Of a DNA stretch of 64,000 nt, positions 31,889 through 40,487 are shown piece by piece. The stretch is from Serratia grimesii NBRC 13537 (GTDB lineage Bacteria; Pseudomonadota; Gammaproteobacteria; Enterobacterales; Enterobacteriaceae), in contig NZ_BCTT01000012.1 in assembly GCF_001590905.1 (NCBI RefSeq), forward strand, positions 1 through 64,000, in the 5' to 3' direction. How positions within the stretch are numbered: position 1 is the stretch's first letter; each line of letters begins with the position of its first letter. Below the pieces are notes generated by a model. The model ran no database searches. It was not told the DNA's origin and was given only the letters and a program-made list of their open reading frames with translations. The position numbers and the translations under genes were made by a program.

Positions 31889-32062
31889 TTGCCCTGTGGC
31901 TGGCTTTCCGTTAAAATGCCGCCCGCTTTGCCTGGGTTCGCCCGGCGCTAAAGCAGGTTATACCTTATGCATTACAGGCTAGGGTCTGGAAGGCAGCGGG
32001 TAAATCGAACTTGCTACTGGGTCGCCTGTAGCAGGGTAAATTTTCTTTTAAGAGAAAAAACA
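31889..32062 (+). promoter_or_regulatory. rplY promoter and structured leader
   Basis: A promoter TTGCCC-N17-TAAAAT (31889-31917) would give a leader of about 140 nt. The leader begins with the hairpin GCTTTGCC...AAAGC (31925-31954, TTCG loop). A second paired region may form between AGGTTATACC and later segments. L25 leaders that the protein binds to autoregulate are known in Gammaproteobacteria; this is the matching position. Confidence 0.5.
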
Positions 32063-32347
32063 ATGTTCACTATTAAAGTAGAAGTACGTAAAGACCAGGG
32101 TAAGGGTGCGAGCCGCCGCCTGCGTGTTGCCAACAAATTCCCAGCTATCGTTTACGGTGGCGAAGAAGCTCCAGTTTCCATCGAACTGGACCATGATTCT
32201 GTTAAGAACATGGAATCCAAACCAGAATTCTACAGCGAAGCAGTAACTCTGGTTATCGACGGTAAAGAAACCAAAGTGAAAGTTCAGGCTGTACAGCGTC
32301 ACCCGTTCAAGCCGAAACTGGCTCACATCGACTTCCGTCGCGTTTAA
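32063..32347 (+). CDS. rplY: 50S ribosomal protein L25
   Basis: A 94-residue 5S rRNA-binding protein with the short enterobacterial L25 form (no C-terminal CTC extension). It begins [21 protein letters not shown] and ends [10 protein letters not shown]. Start chosen at 32063, after AAGAG, although the frame is open 32 codons upstream. It has its own promoter, leader and terminator. Confidence 0.97.
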   Translation: MFTIKVEVRKDQGKGASRRLRVANKFPAIVYGGEEAPVSIELDHDSVKNMESKPEFYSEAVTLVIDGKETKVKVQAVQRHPFKPKLAHIDFRRV

Positions 32348-32383
32348 TCGCAACGAAATCGAACCTTTCGGGACGCCGAAGTA

Positions 32384-32412
32384 GAAAACGCCGCAATTGC
32401 GGCGTTTTTTAT
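32384..32412 (+). terminator. Terminator after rplY
   Basis: AAAACGCCGC-AATT-GCGGCGTTTTTTATT is a strong symmetrical intrinsic terminator that can serve rplY and also the convergent yejK. Confidence 0.9.
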
Positions 32413-32431
32413 TGTCTGCGATCTGGTGTAG

Positions 32432-33442
32432 TTACTTGTTGCCGCTGTTAAATCGACGTTGCAACTGATCGCGCAGGTTCGGCGGAGTGCCTTTAATCGT
32501 CAATGTGTCAGTCGCTGCATCCCAGAAAACGCGCTCACCCAACAGCATGGCGTCAAAGTTCATGCTGATACCACCACCGCTGCCAGCAAATTTGGTCAAC
32601 TGGCGCAGCGTACCGCGATCGGCAGGGAAGCTGTCTTCCAACTGATAGCCCTGCTCGCTGGAGAACTGCAGAAAATCCTTTTCGCCTACCGGCGCGATCT
32701 CTTTTGACAGTTCTTGCAGTTCAATCTCTTCACCCGCCTGCAACTGTTCATTGCAATAGCTGTAAACCTGCTGGCGAACCGACTGGCGTTCGTTCTTATC
32801 CAACTGCGCGTCGGCACAATAATCATCAACGGCCTGCAGTAAGCCCCGGTTTTGAGCCTTGGTGTCCAACCCTTCAGACGCCGCCAGGAAATCCATGAAG
32901 AAATCGGATACCTTACGCCCCACGCGCCCTTTCAGGAAGGTCAGATAGCGGGTCGACTCTGGATTGGTTTCCCATTCGGTCAGATCGATGCGCGCCACGA
33001 TATCGGCATGGTTGATATCGAGATAATGCGTGGTGTTGATATCCAGCTCTTCATTAACACGCGAACTGTTGCGACTGTTCAGCACCGCGATCAGCAAGTA
33101 TTCCACCGCCAGGTAACGGTACTGACCGAACAGCACTACGCCACCTTCAGCAAACGGATACTTGGCCAATTCATCGCGCAGGCGCCCCGTCGCTGCTCGG
33201 CTGAACGCCAGAAAATCCTTATCTTCCTTACGGCAGGTACGCAGCGCATCCGCCAGCTCACTGCCCTCATTGAACAGGCCATAGGCCTTGCTCTTGGCAC
33301 TGTAGACACGGTGCAGCTCTTCCATCATCTCTTCCACCGCCGCATTGGTGGGAAGCAGAGAATCGCGTAGCACCACGTCCAGCGTTTGTTCGTCGCGTTT
33401 GACCAACTGGTGCAGAGCGATCTGGTCGATATCCAGACTCAT
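32432..33442 (-). CDS. yejK: Nucleoid-associated protein YejK (NdpA)
   Basis: A 336-residue NdpA-family nucleoid protein that binds topoisomerases in E. coli. It starts [18 protein letters not shown] and includes [18 protein letters not shown] and [20 protein letters not shown]. Divergent from yejL, as in E. coli. Confidence 0.92.
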   Translation of the reverse strand: MSLDIDQIALHQLVKRDEQTLDVVLRDSLLPTNAAVEEMMEELHRVYSAKSKAYGLFNEGSELADALRTCRKEDKDFLAFSRAATGRLRDELAKYPFAEGGVVLFGQYRYLAVEYLLIAVLNSRNSSRVNEELDINTTHYLDINHADIVARIDLTEWETNPESTRYLTFLKGRVGRKVSDFFMDFLAASEGLDTKAQNRGLLQAVDDYCADAQLDKNERQSVRQQVYSYCNEQLQAGEEIELQELSKEIAPVGEKDFLQFSSEQGYQLEDSFPADRGTLRQLTKFAGSGGGISMNFDAMLLGERVFWDAATDTLTIKGTPPNLRDQLQRRFNSGNK

Positions 33443-33799
33443 GGTAAATCCTCCTGTTCTTTAGCCGCGTATTCAAACACTGAAGTCCGCGCCCTGCAAC
33501 TTTAAAGACCAGCGAAAAAGTGAAATTCAGAGAGCAATTCCCAAGGTTGTTGGCGCGACCATAGAACGGGAAATGTGGGAGTCCTGATGTACGAATGCCG
33601 GTTCGTTGATGTGAGAATGAGCCTGAAAGGCGCAGATTTGAGCGCGGCTTGCAGGGCAAGCTCTCTCAGAGAGTGCGATGAATCCAGAACAGCCAGCGTT
33701 GCTGTTGCATCAAGTATGAAGGGGATCGATAAAAGAGCGGAAAATCACTGCCCTATACGGTAAGATATGGGACTTTGTCAGGCTACGAAGCGCAATTTT
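33443..33799. other. Intergenic region yejK-yejL
   Basis: About 360 bp with no convincing gene. An AAGCTCTCTCAGAGAG palindrome lies near 33659-33674, and TTGCATCAAGTATGAAGGGGAT near 33709 resembles an end of the dispersed repeat seen at 8.5 kb. Promoters for both divergent genes should be here. Confidence 0.35.
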
Positions 33800-34027
33800 A
33801 TGCCACAATCATCCCGTTACAGTGACGAACACGTTGAACAGCTGCTCTCTGAGCTGGTTAATGTTCTGGAAAAACACCATACTCCCACCGATCTATCTCT
33901 GATGGTGCTGGGCAACATGGTAACTAATCTGATCAACACCAGTGTTGCTCCCGCGCAGCGGAAAACATTGGCAAGATCGTTTGCAGAAGCTCTGCAGGCT
34001 TCTATTCGTGAAGATAAAGCGCATTAA
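33800..34027 (+). CDS. yejL: UPF0352 family protein YejL
   Basis: A 75-residue DUF1414 protein of unknown function that starts [19 protein letters not shown] and ends REDKAH, nearly the same as E. coli YejL. Start set at 33800; an in-frame ATG 33 bp upstream is not conserved. It precedes pbgA by 9 bp, so the two are co-transcribed. Confidence 0.92.
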   Translation: MPQSSRYSDEHVEQLLSELVNVLEKHHTPTDLSLMVLGNMVTNLINTSVAPAQRKTLARSFAEALQASIREDKAH

Positions 34028-34036
34028 TAAATACTT

Positions 34037-35818
34037 ATGGTGACAAACCGTCAGCGTTATCGTGAAAAAGTCTCCCAGATGATTAGCTGGGGGCACTGGT
34101 TCGCCTTATTCAATATTCTGCTCGCCCTCGGGTTGGGCAGCCGCTACCTGTTTGTCACCGACTGGCCCTCTTCCCTGCTGGGTCGGGTTTATGCCCTGGT
34201 CAGCTTACTGGGGCATTTCAGCTTTATCGTTTTCGCCGGCTACCTGTTGGTGATATTCCCGCTCACCTTTGTGGTGATGTCGCAACGGTTGCTGCGGTTT
34301 ATTTCCGCCGCGCTGGCCACTACCGGGCTCACATTACTGCTGGTAGATAGTGAAGTGTTTACGCACTTCCACCTTCACCTTAATCCCGTCGTATGGGAAC
34401 TGGTGATCAACCCTGATCAGAGTGAGTTGGCGCGTGACTGGCAGCTGATGTTTATCTGCGTGCCCGTTATATTCCTGGTGGAGATGTTGTTTGGTACCTG
34501 GAGCTGGCAAAAGCTGCGCAGCCTAAACCGTCAACGTTTCGGCAAGCCGCTGGCCGTGCTGTTCATCAGCGCCTTTTTTGCATCGCACCTGATTTATATC
34601 TGGGCTGACGCCAATTTCTATCGCCCGATCACCATGCAACGAGCTAATCTGCCGCTGTCATACCCAATGACTGCGCGTAAATTCCTTGAGAAACACGGGC
34701 TGCTCGATTCGCAAGAATATGAGCGCCGGTTGGTACAACAAGGGAATCCAGAGGCCGTTGCGGTTGAATATCCACTTAGTGACCTGAGCTATAGCGACAA
34801 AGGCAGTGGTTATAACCTGCTGATGATCGTGGTTGATGGTGTACGGGAACAGGATATGAAGCAGGATATGCCTGCCCTTACGCGTTTCGCGCAGGAAAAT
34901 GTCCGTTTCAGTGATCATTACAGTTCAGGTAATCATGCTGATACCGGTCTGTTTGGCCTGTTCTACGGCATTTCACCGACCTATCTGGACAGCATTCTCG
35001 CTTCACGCAAACCATCAGCGCTGGTTAGTGCACTCAGCGCCCAGGGCTATCAGTTTGGTTTGTTCTCATCTGATGGCTTCAATGCCAGCCTTTACCGGCA
35101 GGCACTGCTGACAGACTTCTCACTGCCAGCACCGACCAAACAAAACGATTCGGTCACAACACAGCAATGGCAAAATTGGCTGGCCGACCAGAGCGGTAAT
35201 GGCCCATGGTTCTCTTACATCAATTTCCGCGGTGCTGAACCCGCAGCCGATGAGAAAACCCCTGCCCCCGCTGATTTTATTCAGCGTTACCGCACTGGCG
35301 CGCAAGATGTGGATGCACAAATTGCACAGGTAATCAGTACGCTGAAAGAACGCGGCATGCTGGATAAAACCGTTGTCGTGATTACGGCAGAACACGGCGT
35401 TGAATTTAATGATACCGGTAAGGGCAACTGGGGGGCTGGTAGCAGTTTCAACCAGCAGCAATTGCAAGTGCCGTTGATAATCCATTGGCCAGGTACCCCG
35501 GCGCAGACCATCAATAAACTGACCGGTCATAACGACGTGATGCGCACACTGATGCAACGCTTGCTGCACGTGAAAACAGCCCCTAATGACTATTCTCAAG
35601 GGGAAGACCTGTTTACCGCACAGCGCAGGAACAACTGGATTGCCACGGGCGATAACAATCTGTTAGTTATCACCACACCAACACAAACCCTGGTGTTGGA
35701 CAACAATGGCACCTACCGTGCATACGATAAGAACGACAAAGAGATAAAAGACGAGAAACCACAACTCGCCCTGCTGTTGCAGGTGTTGACCGACGTGAAG
35801 CGTTTTATCGCCAACTAA
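34037..35818 (+). CDS. pbgA: Lipopolysaccharide-biosynthesis regulator PbgA/LapC
   Basis: Inner-membrane protein (yejM) that senses periplasmic LPS and, with LapB, controls LpxC proteolysis. The 593 residues have five N-terminal membrane helices (within about 17-190), a basic linker, and a periplasmic sulfatase/alkaline-phosphatase-like domain (VDGVREQDMKQDMP, SDHYSSGNHADTGLFGL, ITAEHGVEFND). No phosphatase activity is assumed. It follows yejL and precedes tRNA-Pro, as in E. coli. Confidence 0.94.
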   Translation: MVTNRQRYREKVSQMISWGHWFALFNILLALGLGSRYLFVTDWPSSLLGRVYALVSLLGHFSFIVFAGYLLVIFPLTFVVMSQRLLRFISAALATTGLTLLLVDSEVFTHFHLHLNPVVWELVINPDQSELARDWQLMFICVPVIFLVEMLFGTWSWQKLRSLNRQRFGKPLAVLFISAFFASHLIYIWADANFYRPITMQRANLPLSYPMTARKFLEKHGLLDSQEYERRLVQQGNPEAVAVEYPLSDLSYSDKGSGYNLLMIVVDGVREQDMKQDMPALTRFAQENVRFSDHYSSGNHADTGLFGLFYGISPTYLDSILASRKPSALVSALSAQGYQFGLFSSDGFNASLYRQALLTDFSLPAPTKQNDSVTTQQWQNWLADQSGNGPWFSYINFRGAEPAADEKTPAPADFIQRYRTGAQDVDAQIAQVISTLKERGMLDKTVVVITAEHGVEFNDTGKGNWGAGSSFNQQQLQVPLIIHWPGTPAQTINKLTGHNDVMRTLMQRLLHVKTAPNDYSQGEDLFTAQRRNNWIATGDNNLLVITTPTQTLVLDNNGTYRAYDKNDKEIKDEKPQLALLLQVLTDVKRFIAN

Positions 35819-35896
35819 CTGCTTAAAATACAATCAGTCAGGCGAGAGTACTCTTGCTTTGGCGTTCGGAAAGGGTAGTATAATTTTCCAGAGTAT

Positions 35897-35973
35897 CGGC
35901 ATGTAGCGCAGCCTGGTAGCGCACCGTCATGGGGTGTCGGGGGTCGGAGGTTCGAATCCTCTCATGCCGACCA
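35897..35973 (+). tRNA. proL: tRNA-Pro (GGG)
   Basis: 77-nt cloverleaf with encoded CCA: acceptor CGGCATG pairs with CATGCCG, anticodon loop contains GGG (TCATGGGGTG) and the T-loop is GTTCGAATC. It matches E. coli proL closely and lies downstream of pbgA as there. Confidence 0.97.
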
Positions 35974-36110
35974 AATTTGAACACCTGCGTTGAAAGGATG
36001 AGAACCTCCGAAGGAGGTTTGAACCGAGCGCAGCGAGATCACGTTGCTTTAGCAACAGCCCGTAGGGCAAGCATCGAAGATGCGCGTAATCCTCTCATGC
36101 CGACCAAATT
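35955..36110 (+). repeat. Duplicated 3' end of tRNA-Pro
   Basis: A 23-bp segment covering the tRNA 3' end and CCA occurs at 35955-35977 and again at 36088-36110, 133 bp apart. The spacer holds paired elements ACCTCCGAAGGAGGT and GTTGCTTTAGCAAC, so the primary transcript would be structured. It recalls the repeats that carry tRNA 3' ends after E. coli tyrT. Confidence 0.75.
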
Positions 36111-36111
36111 G

Positions 36112-36139
36112 AAAAACCTGCTAAAAAGCAGGTTTTTTT
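36112..36139 (+). terminator. Terminator of the tRNA-Pro transcript
   Basis: AAAAACCTGC-TAAAA-AGCAGGTTTTTTT, a strong intrinsic terminator placed just after the second copy of the tRNA 3' end, which suggests that the transcript spans both copies. Confidence 0.85.
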
Positions 36140-36216
36140 ATGCCTGCAAATCGCTCTTCGTGCACAGGATAAAATTATCTATTTTCCCTTGCCAAGACCG
36201 CATCGCCAAGCCAATA

Positions 36217-36236
36217 TACTGTATATTAAATCAGTA
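36217..36236. promoter_or_regulatory. LexA box upstream of dinI-like gene
   Basis: TACTGTATATTAAATCAGTA has both CTG/CAG arms and the outer TA bases of the LexA consensus TACTGTATATATATACAGTA. It lies 14 bp before the start codon, where it would block transcription until SOS induction. Confidence 0.85.
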
Positions 36237-36249
36237 TTGTAGGTAAGTT

Positions 36250-36492
36250 ATGTTTGTAGAATTGGTGTTTGATAAGCGCAACGTTGATGGACTGCCGAAT
36301 GCGGCAGAAATTATCCGCCTCGAACTGGAAAAACGAGTTCATACGCTGTTTCCAGATGCAGAAGTCCGGGTAAAACCAATGCAGGCCAACGGGTTAAATT
36401 CAGATGCCAGCAAAAGCGATCGTGAGAAGCTGAACCGGATGTTAGAAGAGATGTTTGATGAATCGGATCAGTGGCTGGTTACTGATATTTGA
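36250..36492 (+). CDS. dinI: DinI-like SOS protein
   Basis: An 80-residue DinI/MsgA-family protein; DinI binds and stabilises RecA filaments. It begins MFVELVFDKRNVDGLPNAAE and contains the conserved acidic C-terminal helix (LNRMLEEMFDESDQWL). A LexA box precedes it. Prophages often carry dinI-like genes at the tail-fibre end, so it probably belongs to the tail-gene island that follows on the other strand, though a chromosomal copy is possible. Confidence 0.85.
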   Translation: MFVELVFDKRNVDGLPNAAEIIRLELEKRVHTLFPDAEVRVKPMQANGLNSDASKSDREKLNRMLEEMFDESDQWLVTDI

Positions 36493-36767
36493 TAGAGACA
36501 GACCGTTTTCGAGGAAATTAAGAGTCACTTGTACCATAAACACCTCGAATAAGCTGAGTTGGTAGCTAGCTGTTCACTAAAAATGAGATTGGGAAAGATG
36601 ATTATGCGCCAGCACTGTCTATCAGACACAAACAGTGCCAGCAGCATTTTCAGATAGGAATTAGTAGTAAAGCAAAGCAGTCGATACGTTGCCAAATTTC
36701 AACTAATCAACGTCCAGAACATTGTCAACGTATGCACCGCCGTTAACGCTAAAACTCATTTGCAAGT
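36493..36767. other. Region between dinI-like gene and last fibre gene
   Basis: No complete gene. On the minus strand, just after the last fibre stop and in a different frame, a piece reading QMSFSVNGGAYVDNVLDVD then stop looks like the tail end of a fibre protein and may be a remnant (about 36700-36765). The rest shows nothing recognisable. Confidence 0.35.
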
Positions 36768-38102
36768 TCAACCATCCAGCAATATGCCATCAGAAACTGA
36801 AAGGGCTGGCATTTTAAGGCGCAGATCTATCCAGCGACAATCCGGAATATCCATTGGCTCACCGGCCACTATCGCCGCTGTATCAACATCAAAGCGGCGT
36901 TTACTGACCTTCACATAGATTGTGCCGTCTTTGCCGGTGCTGGTTTCAACAAAGCATAGGCGGTTACCGTTAACGTCCTGGGGTACCTCGATGTTCCAAC
37001 CTTCCTCAGCAAACCCTAAAGAGCCAGTGACCTTGTAGACTCCGACAGACACCCGCTCAGCGCTTACCCCATTAGCTTCACCGTTCACGGCCACGTTGCC
37101 CGCTAAGGTAAATCCGTCCAGATAATCATCGGCCATTTTTTCAGGTGTACCAGACAGCCTGGCGATCGGTGATGCTGCTTTCAGGAACCCGTTTGCATCG
37201 ACCGTTACGTTATAGTCAGTAAAGACCCGGCTTTCTTTAACTGTAGTGAGTCCACTGGGGCCTGTTTTCTGCCATGTCGTATCTTTCACAATATCAATGC
37301 CAAACATTGCAGTTGGTGAACTGCTAGCAAGGACCGTTATCGATGGCATGCTGTAAGCAGGTCCAACCATCCACAATTCCCAACGCGCTATAGCTGAATT
37401 GTATATCGCTCCAAATCTTACGTCCGAGCCACCTGGGCCAATACCAGCAACCATCAGGCCACGGGCATCAAGTGCAGATGATGTAGCATTACGCGCCGAG
37501 AATTGGACCAGTTTTATATCCAACCCAGGGTTTCCATATGTCCTGCCAGCAGTTATGAGCAAATGCACACCGGAAATTCCAGTCGTTGTCGCTGCAAGCG
37601 TGGCCAATTTTAGATACCCTTGGGCGCCGCCGATTGTATTAACAATTGCAGGAATCACAACAGCGCGCGAGCTTTCTTTTACAGCGGTAGCCAGTGTAGC
37701 TGCCGCATTGTTCTCACTAACCTTTGCAGAAGCTGCAGATGCCGCTGATTTATCGGCTGACGCTGCGGCTTCGGCACGCATACGGTCAACAGTTTGAACA
37801 ATTTCGGGCGTGATATCACTTTCACCGGGGCGGCGCAGGAAATCATTGAGAGTACCAGAAAGGGAGTCCGTATAAACCTCTATCGTACCGACTCTTTCAG
37901 GTTGAGCACCATAGACAGAAATAATCACCTCATAGGCACCTGGCTCCACAGTTAACGAATACTGGCCGCTATCATTCGTCACAGATTGCGATTTTGCCAG
38001 GTTAAGCACCGTTGACGAGGTTTTCAGAGAACGCATTGTAATTGTTACGCCTGTCCGTGCGTCGCCATAAGGCCCCTTTAATACACCACTAATAACCGTC
38101 AT
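36768..38102 (-). CDS. Phage-type tail fibre, Stf-like N-terminus
   Basis: A 444-residue fibre. The first 100 residues (MTVISGVLKGPYGDARTGVT, then YSLTVEPGAYEV and GTLNDFLRRPGE) match the prophage tail-fibre N-terminal domain of lambda Stf-like proteins, which attaches to the tail. An Ala-rich coiled-coil stretch follows (about 105-145), then a variable central part and a C-terminal domain with GVSAERVSVGVYKVTGSLGF. That last domain is shared in outline with the next fibre gene. Start set at 38102 (GGAG site), 27 bp inside the open frame. Likely receptor binding. Confidence 0.8.
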   Translation of the reverse strand: MTVISGVLKGPYGDARTGVTITMRSLKTSSTVLNLAKSQSVTNDSGQYSLTVEPGAYEVIISVYGAQPERVGTIEVYTDSLSGTLNDFLRRPGESDITPEIVQTVDRMRAEAAASADKSAASAASAKVSENNAAATLATAVKESSRAVVIPAIVNTIGGAQGYLKLATLAATTTGISGVHLLITAGRTYGNPGLDIKLVQFSARNATSSALDARGLMVAGIGPGGSDVRFGAIYNSAIARWELWMVGPAYSMPSITVLASSSPTAMFGIDIVKDTTWQKTGPSGLTTVKESRVFTDYNVTVDANGFLKAASPIARLSGTPEKMADDYLDGFTLAGNVAVNGEANGVSAERVSVGVYKVTGSLGFAEEGWNIEVPQDVNGNRLCFVETSTGKDGTIYVKVSKRRFDVDTAAIVAGEPMDIPDCRWIDLRLKMPALSVSDGILLDG

Positions 38103-38163
38103 ATTTTTACTCCAATAATAAAAAGTCACTCAACATGGTCTATGTGTAGATAATGTAATTAAC

Positions 38164-39447
38164 TCACTCAACATCAGAATCGTTAAATGGCTGGGGGATT
38201 GAATTAGCGGGAACATATTCAGCGAATTGACTATTAGGAACGTTTAAGCGAACCATTAAAAATTTACCGTCAGGAATGTCGATAGGGTCACCATTTTTGT
38301 AACCCTCAACATTATTTTGTAATTCAGGTATTGGACATTCGTTAGTTCGATGATAAGTCTTAAAGACAATTGAGCCATCTTTCTCAACCTTGTAATCAAC
38401 CCACAGCAAGGCGTTACCGTTCTCGTCTTTAGGAACCTCAAATTTCCATCCATTATCGATATAGAAACCTAAACAGCCGTCCACATGATATAGACCAACA
38501 CCAAGACGCTTACAGATAACCCCTTCCGCCTCCGTAGTATTTTCACAACTGCCATCACCAAAAATGTTAGTAACAGGTGATGCTTTTTTAATGAATCCAT
38601 TACCATCAACAACTGTATTTAGACTGTGCCAAATAACCTTATGCATTGTCCAACCAGTACGAATACTTCCGCATGATACGGACAAATGAGTTGTCGTCGA
38701 TGCCATATTAAAAGCAGCATAAACATCTTCCGTTCTGCACCATAGTGACGGACCCCAGGCTGGGGTATACCAACCTGGACCATTATCACTTATTTCCTGA
38801 TTATTTCTAAAAGCTATAAGCCCACGTTCACCAATCTCATTAAGAATAGGATTGATATTGTTGGTGCTCATTAATTTATATCCTCTCCAACTGCCTCCAA
38901 GTCCCCACCCCCCACCTATCATTACTTCATTTTGGTTGGCACCAATATTTGCAGTTGCTGCTGTACCGAGCCCCAGATTACCTCTAGCCGTTTTTTGGTT
39001 TTGTAAATCAGAAAGATTGCTACTTTTGCTTAGTTTATCTTCTAAGCTTTTCGTTATTCCGTTCCATGCTGGTCCAGTAAAGCTGCGGTTGTCAGGGAGT
39101 GTGACCGTAACGTCTCCTGTCCCGCTGAATACCTGCTGCCAGTTGTCTTTGTCGTAGTTCAGGCCTCGCAGAGCTTTGGCCGTCTCAGCTGCCAACTGGG
39201 CAGTAATAGCGTTCAGTGTCTCGCGTGGTACAGCAGACCATGCAGCTCCCGCTTGCGTCGGTCCGTCATAGGCTTTAATCAGTGTGGCCTGTGTGGCGCT
39301 ATCTACAATCTTCACCGGCAGCGTATAGGTTACTCCACCAACAACGCTCACAATCATGTCGCTAGCTTTCAACTCGGTGTTAAATGCTGTTCCCGCCCCC
39401 TTCACTACAGCGGAGTTGTTCGTTAGGGTTAAAGTGCCTGCTGGCAT
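38164..39447 (-). CDS. Second phage-type tail fibre
   Basis: A 427-residue fibre with the common N-terminal module MPAGTLTLTNNSAVVKGAGT and DGPTQAGAAWSAVPRETLNA, then ALRGLNYDKDNWQQV. The middle is AT-rich and unlike its neighbours, which suggests exchange. The C-terminal part repeats the pattern of the adjacent fibre (VICKRLGVGLYHVDGCLGF, then WKFEVPKDENGNALLWV). It lies 61 bp before the Stf-like gene, so the particle may carry two fibres or alternative ones. Confidence 0.75.
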   Translation of the reverse strand: MPAGTLTLTNNSAVVKGAGTAFNTELKASDMIVSVVGGVTYTLPVKIVDSATQATLIKAYDGPTQAGAAWSAVPRETLNAITAQLAAETAKALRGLNYDKDNWQQVFSGTGDVTVTLPDNRSFTGPAWNGITKSLEDKLSKSSNLSDLQNQKTARGNLGLGTAATANIGANQNEVMIGGGWGLGGSWRGYKLMSTNNINPILNEIGERGLIAFRNNQEISDNGPGWYTPAWGPSLWCRTEDVYAAFNMASTTTHLSVSCGSIRTGWTMHKVIWHSLNTVVDGNGFIKKASPVTNIFGDGSCENTTEAEGVICKRLGVGLYHVDGCLGFYIDNGWKFEVPKDENGNALLWVDYKVEKDGSIVFKTYHRTNECPIPELQNNVEGYKNGDPIDIPDGKFLMVRLNVPNSQFAEYVPANSIPQPFNDSDVE

Positions 39448-39496
39448 AATGTTCTCCTGAATTCTGGCAATAAAAAACCGGCTCAGTGCCGGTTAG

Positions 39497-40486
39497 TTAG
39501 AAATAGTGGTCTGCATTAATGACCATGAGTGGAATATTAGCGGCATAAAAGTCGGTGGAACTCCATTTCGTTTGCACCCGCGAACCACCTCGTCCACGCC
39601 AATATCTAAATCCACCGCCATTGACAAAGCGGAAACCATTGGTGTGATAGTTATAATATCCACCATTCATCTCCCGGTTGCCCCGTTGATAGCCACATAT
39701 TGGTATAGGAATCATTGGTCGTTCCAATCCAGTCCAGGTTACATTATCTGGAATTCTATCAACGACACCTTGCCGACCATCCCACACCAATGGGGTAACA
39801 TCACTCGTAAATGTATTTTGTCCAAGTGCATTTTTAATCACTAATCCATAACCGTTAGGTGTTGGTGGATAATATCCACTATTCATGATTAAAACTCTAA
39901 TCATGGCGGTAGTTGCTACTGGCTCCCCCTCCCCGTTATCGCGGCTTACATATATACGATTTTGTTCTGGTCTGTGGCTTACGCAAACACCTTCGTCATC
40001 ACAACGAACAAATACTATTTTCGTACTATCATTTTGAACCACAGGGACTTCCCAAGAGTCGTTAATTGACACGTCACCTTTCCAAACAACAAAACCTAAT
40101 TGTTGATCGCTGTTAATACTCATCCAGTTAACAGAATCTTGGATCATAATACCGTAAGTACCACTGATATTTTCTGGGCGCTGAACTTGATAAACGTTGA
40201 AATTGGTAAAGTTCGCTTGGCCACCTTTAGTAGTAAACCTCAAAATAATATTTGCACCCTCTGTCCTCCAACCGGTCAGGCCGCCATAGACAGCTGGGTT
40301 TGTTGAACTACCAAAAACCCATCCGGTTGTGCCTGCGCAAAACACTGCATTACCAGGTCGAAAGTTTGACGGGGCAATCCAGTGTTCATAATTTCCATTT
40401 GTTTTAGGTTCTACTAAAGTTGCCAGAAGAGATGGGGAGTTTAACCCCCCTAGACTCCTGCCATTAACAACAATACCATAGGCCAT
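39497..40486 (-). CDS. Tail tip-associated protein downstream of J
   Basis: A 329-residue protein beginning MAYGIVVNGRSLGGLNSPSL, directly after gene J (ATG 1 bp beyond the J stop codon). Its position and start resemble the DUF6453-type proteins found after J in lambdoid phages. The C-terminal half is Gly/Tyr/Asn/Arg-rich (GGYYNYHTNGFRFVNGGGF), typical of an exposed adhesin tip. The gene is AT-richer than J. Function as a receptor-binding accessory is inferred. Confidence 0.6.
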   Translation of the reverse strand: MAYGIVVNGRSLGGLNSPSLLATLVEPKTNGNYEHWIAPSNFRPGNAVFCAGTTGWVFGSSTNPAVYGGLTGWRTEGANIILRFTTKGGQANFTNFNVYQVQRPENISGTYGIMIQDSVNWMSINSDQQLGFVVWKGDVSINDSWEVPVVQNDSTKIVFVRCDDEGVCVSHRPEQNRIYVSRDNGEGEPVATTAMIRVLIMNSGYYPPTPNGYGLVIKNALGQNTFTSDVTPLVWDGRQGVVDRIPDNVTWTGLERPMIPIPICGYQRGNREMNGGYYNYHTNGFRFVNGGGFRYWRGRGGSRVQTKWSSTDFYAANIPLMVINADHYF

Positions 40487-40487
40487 A

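Noticed and set aside
35955..36110. tRNA-Pro duplication as attL/attR of the tail island
   Set aside because: The two copies are only 133 bp apart and no third copy is seen at the right end near 53.8 kb, so they do not bracket the island.
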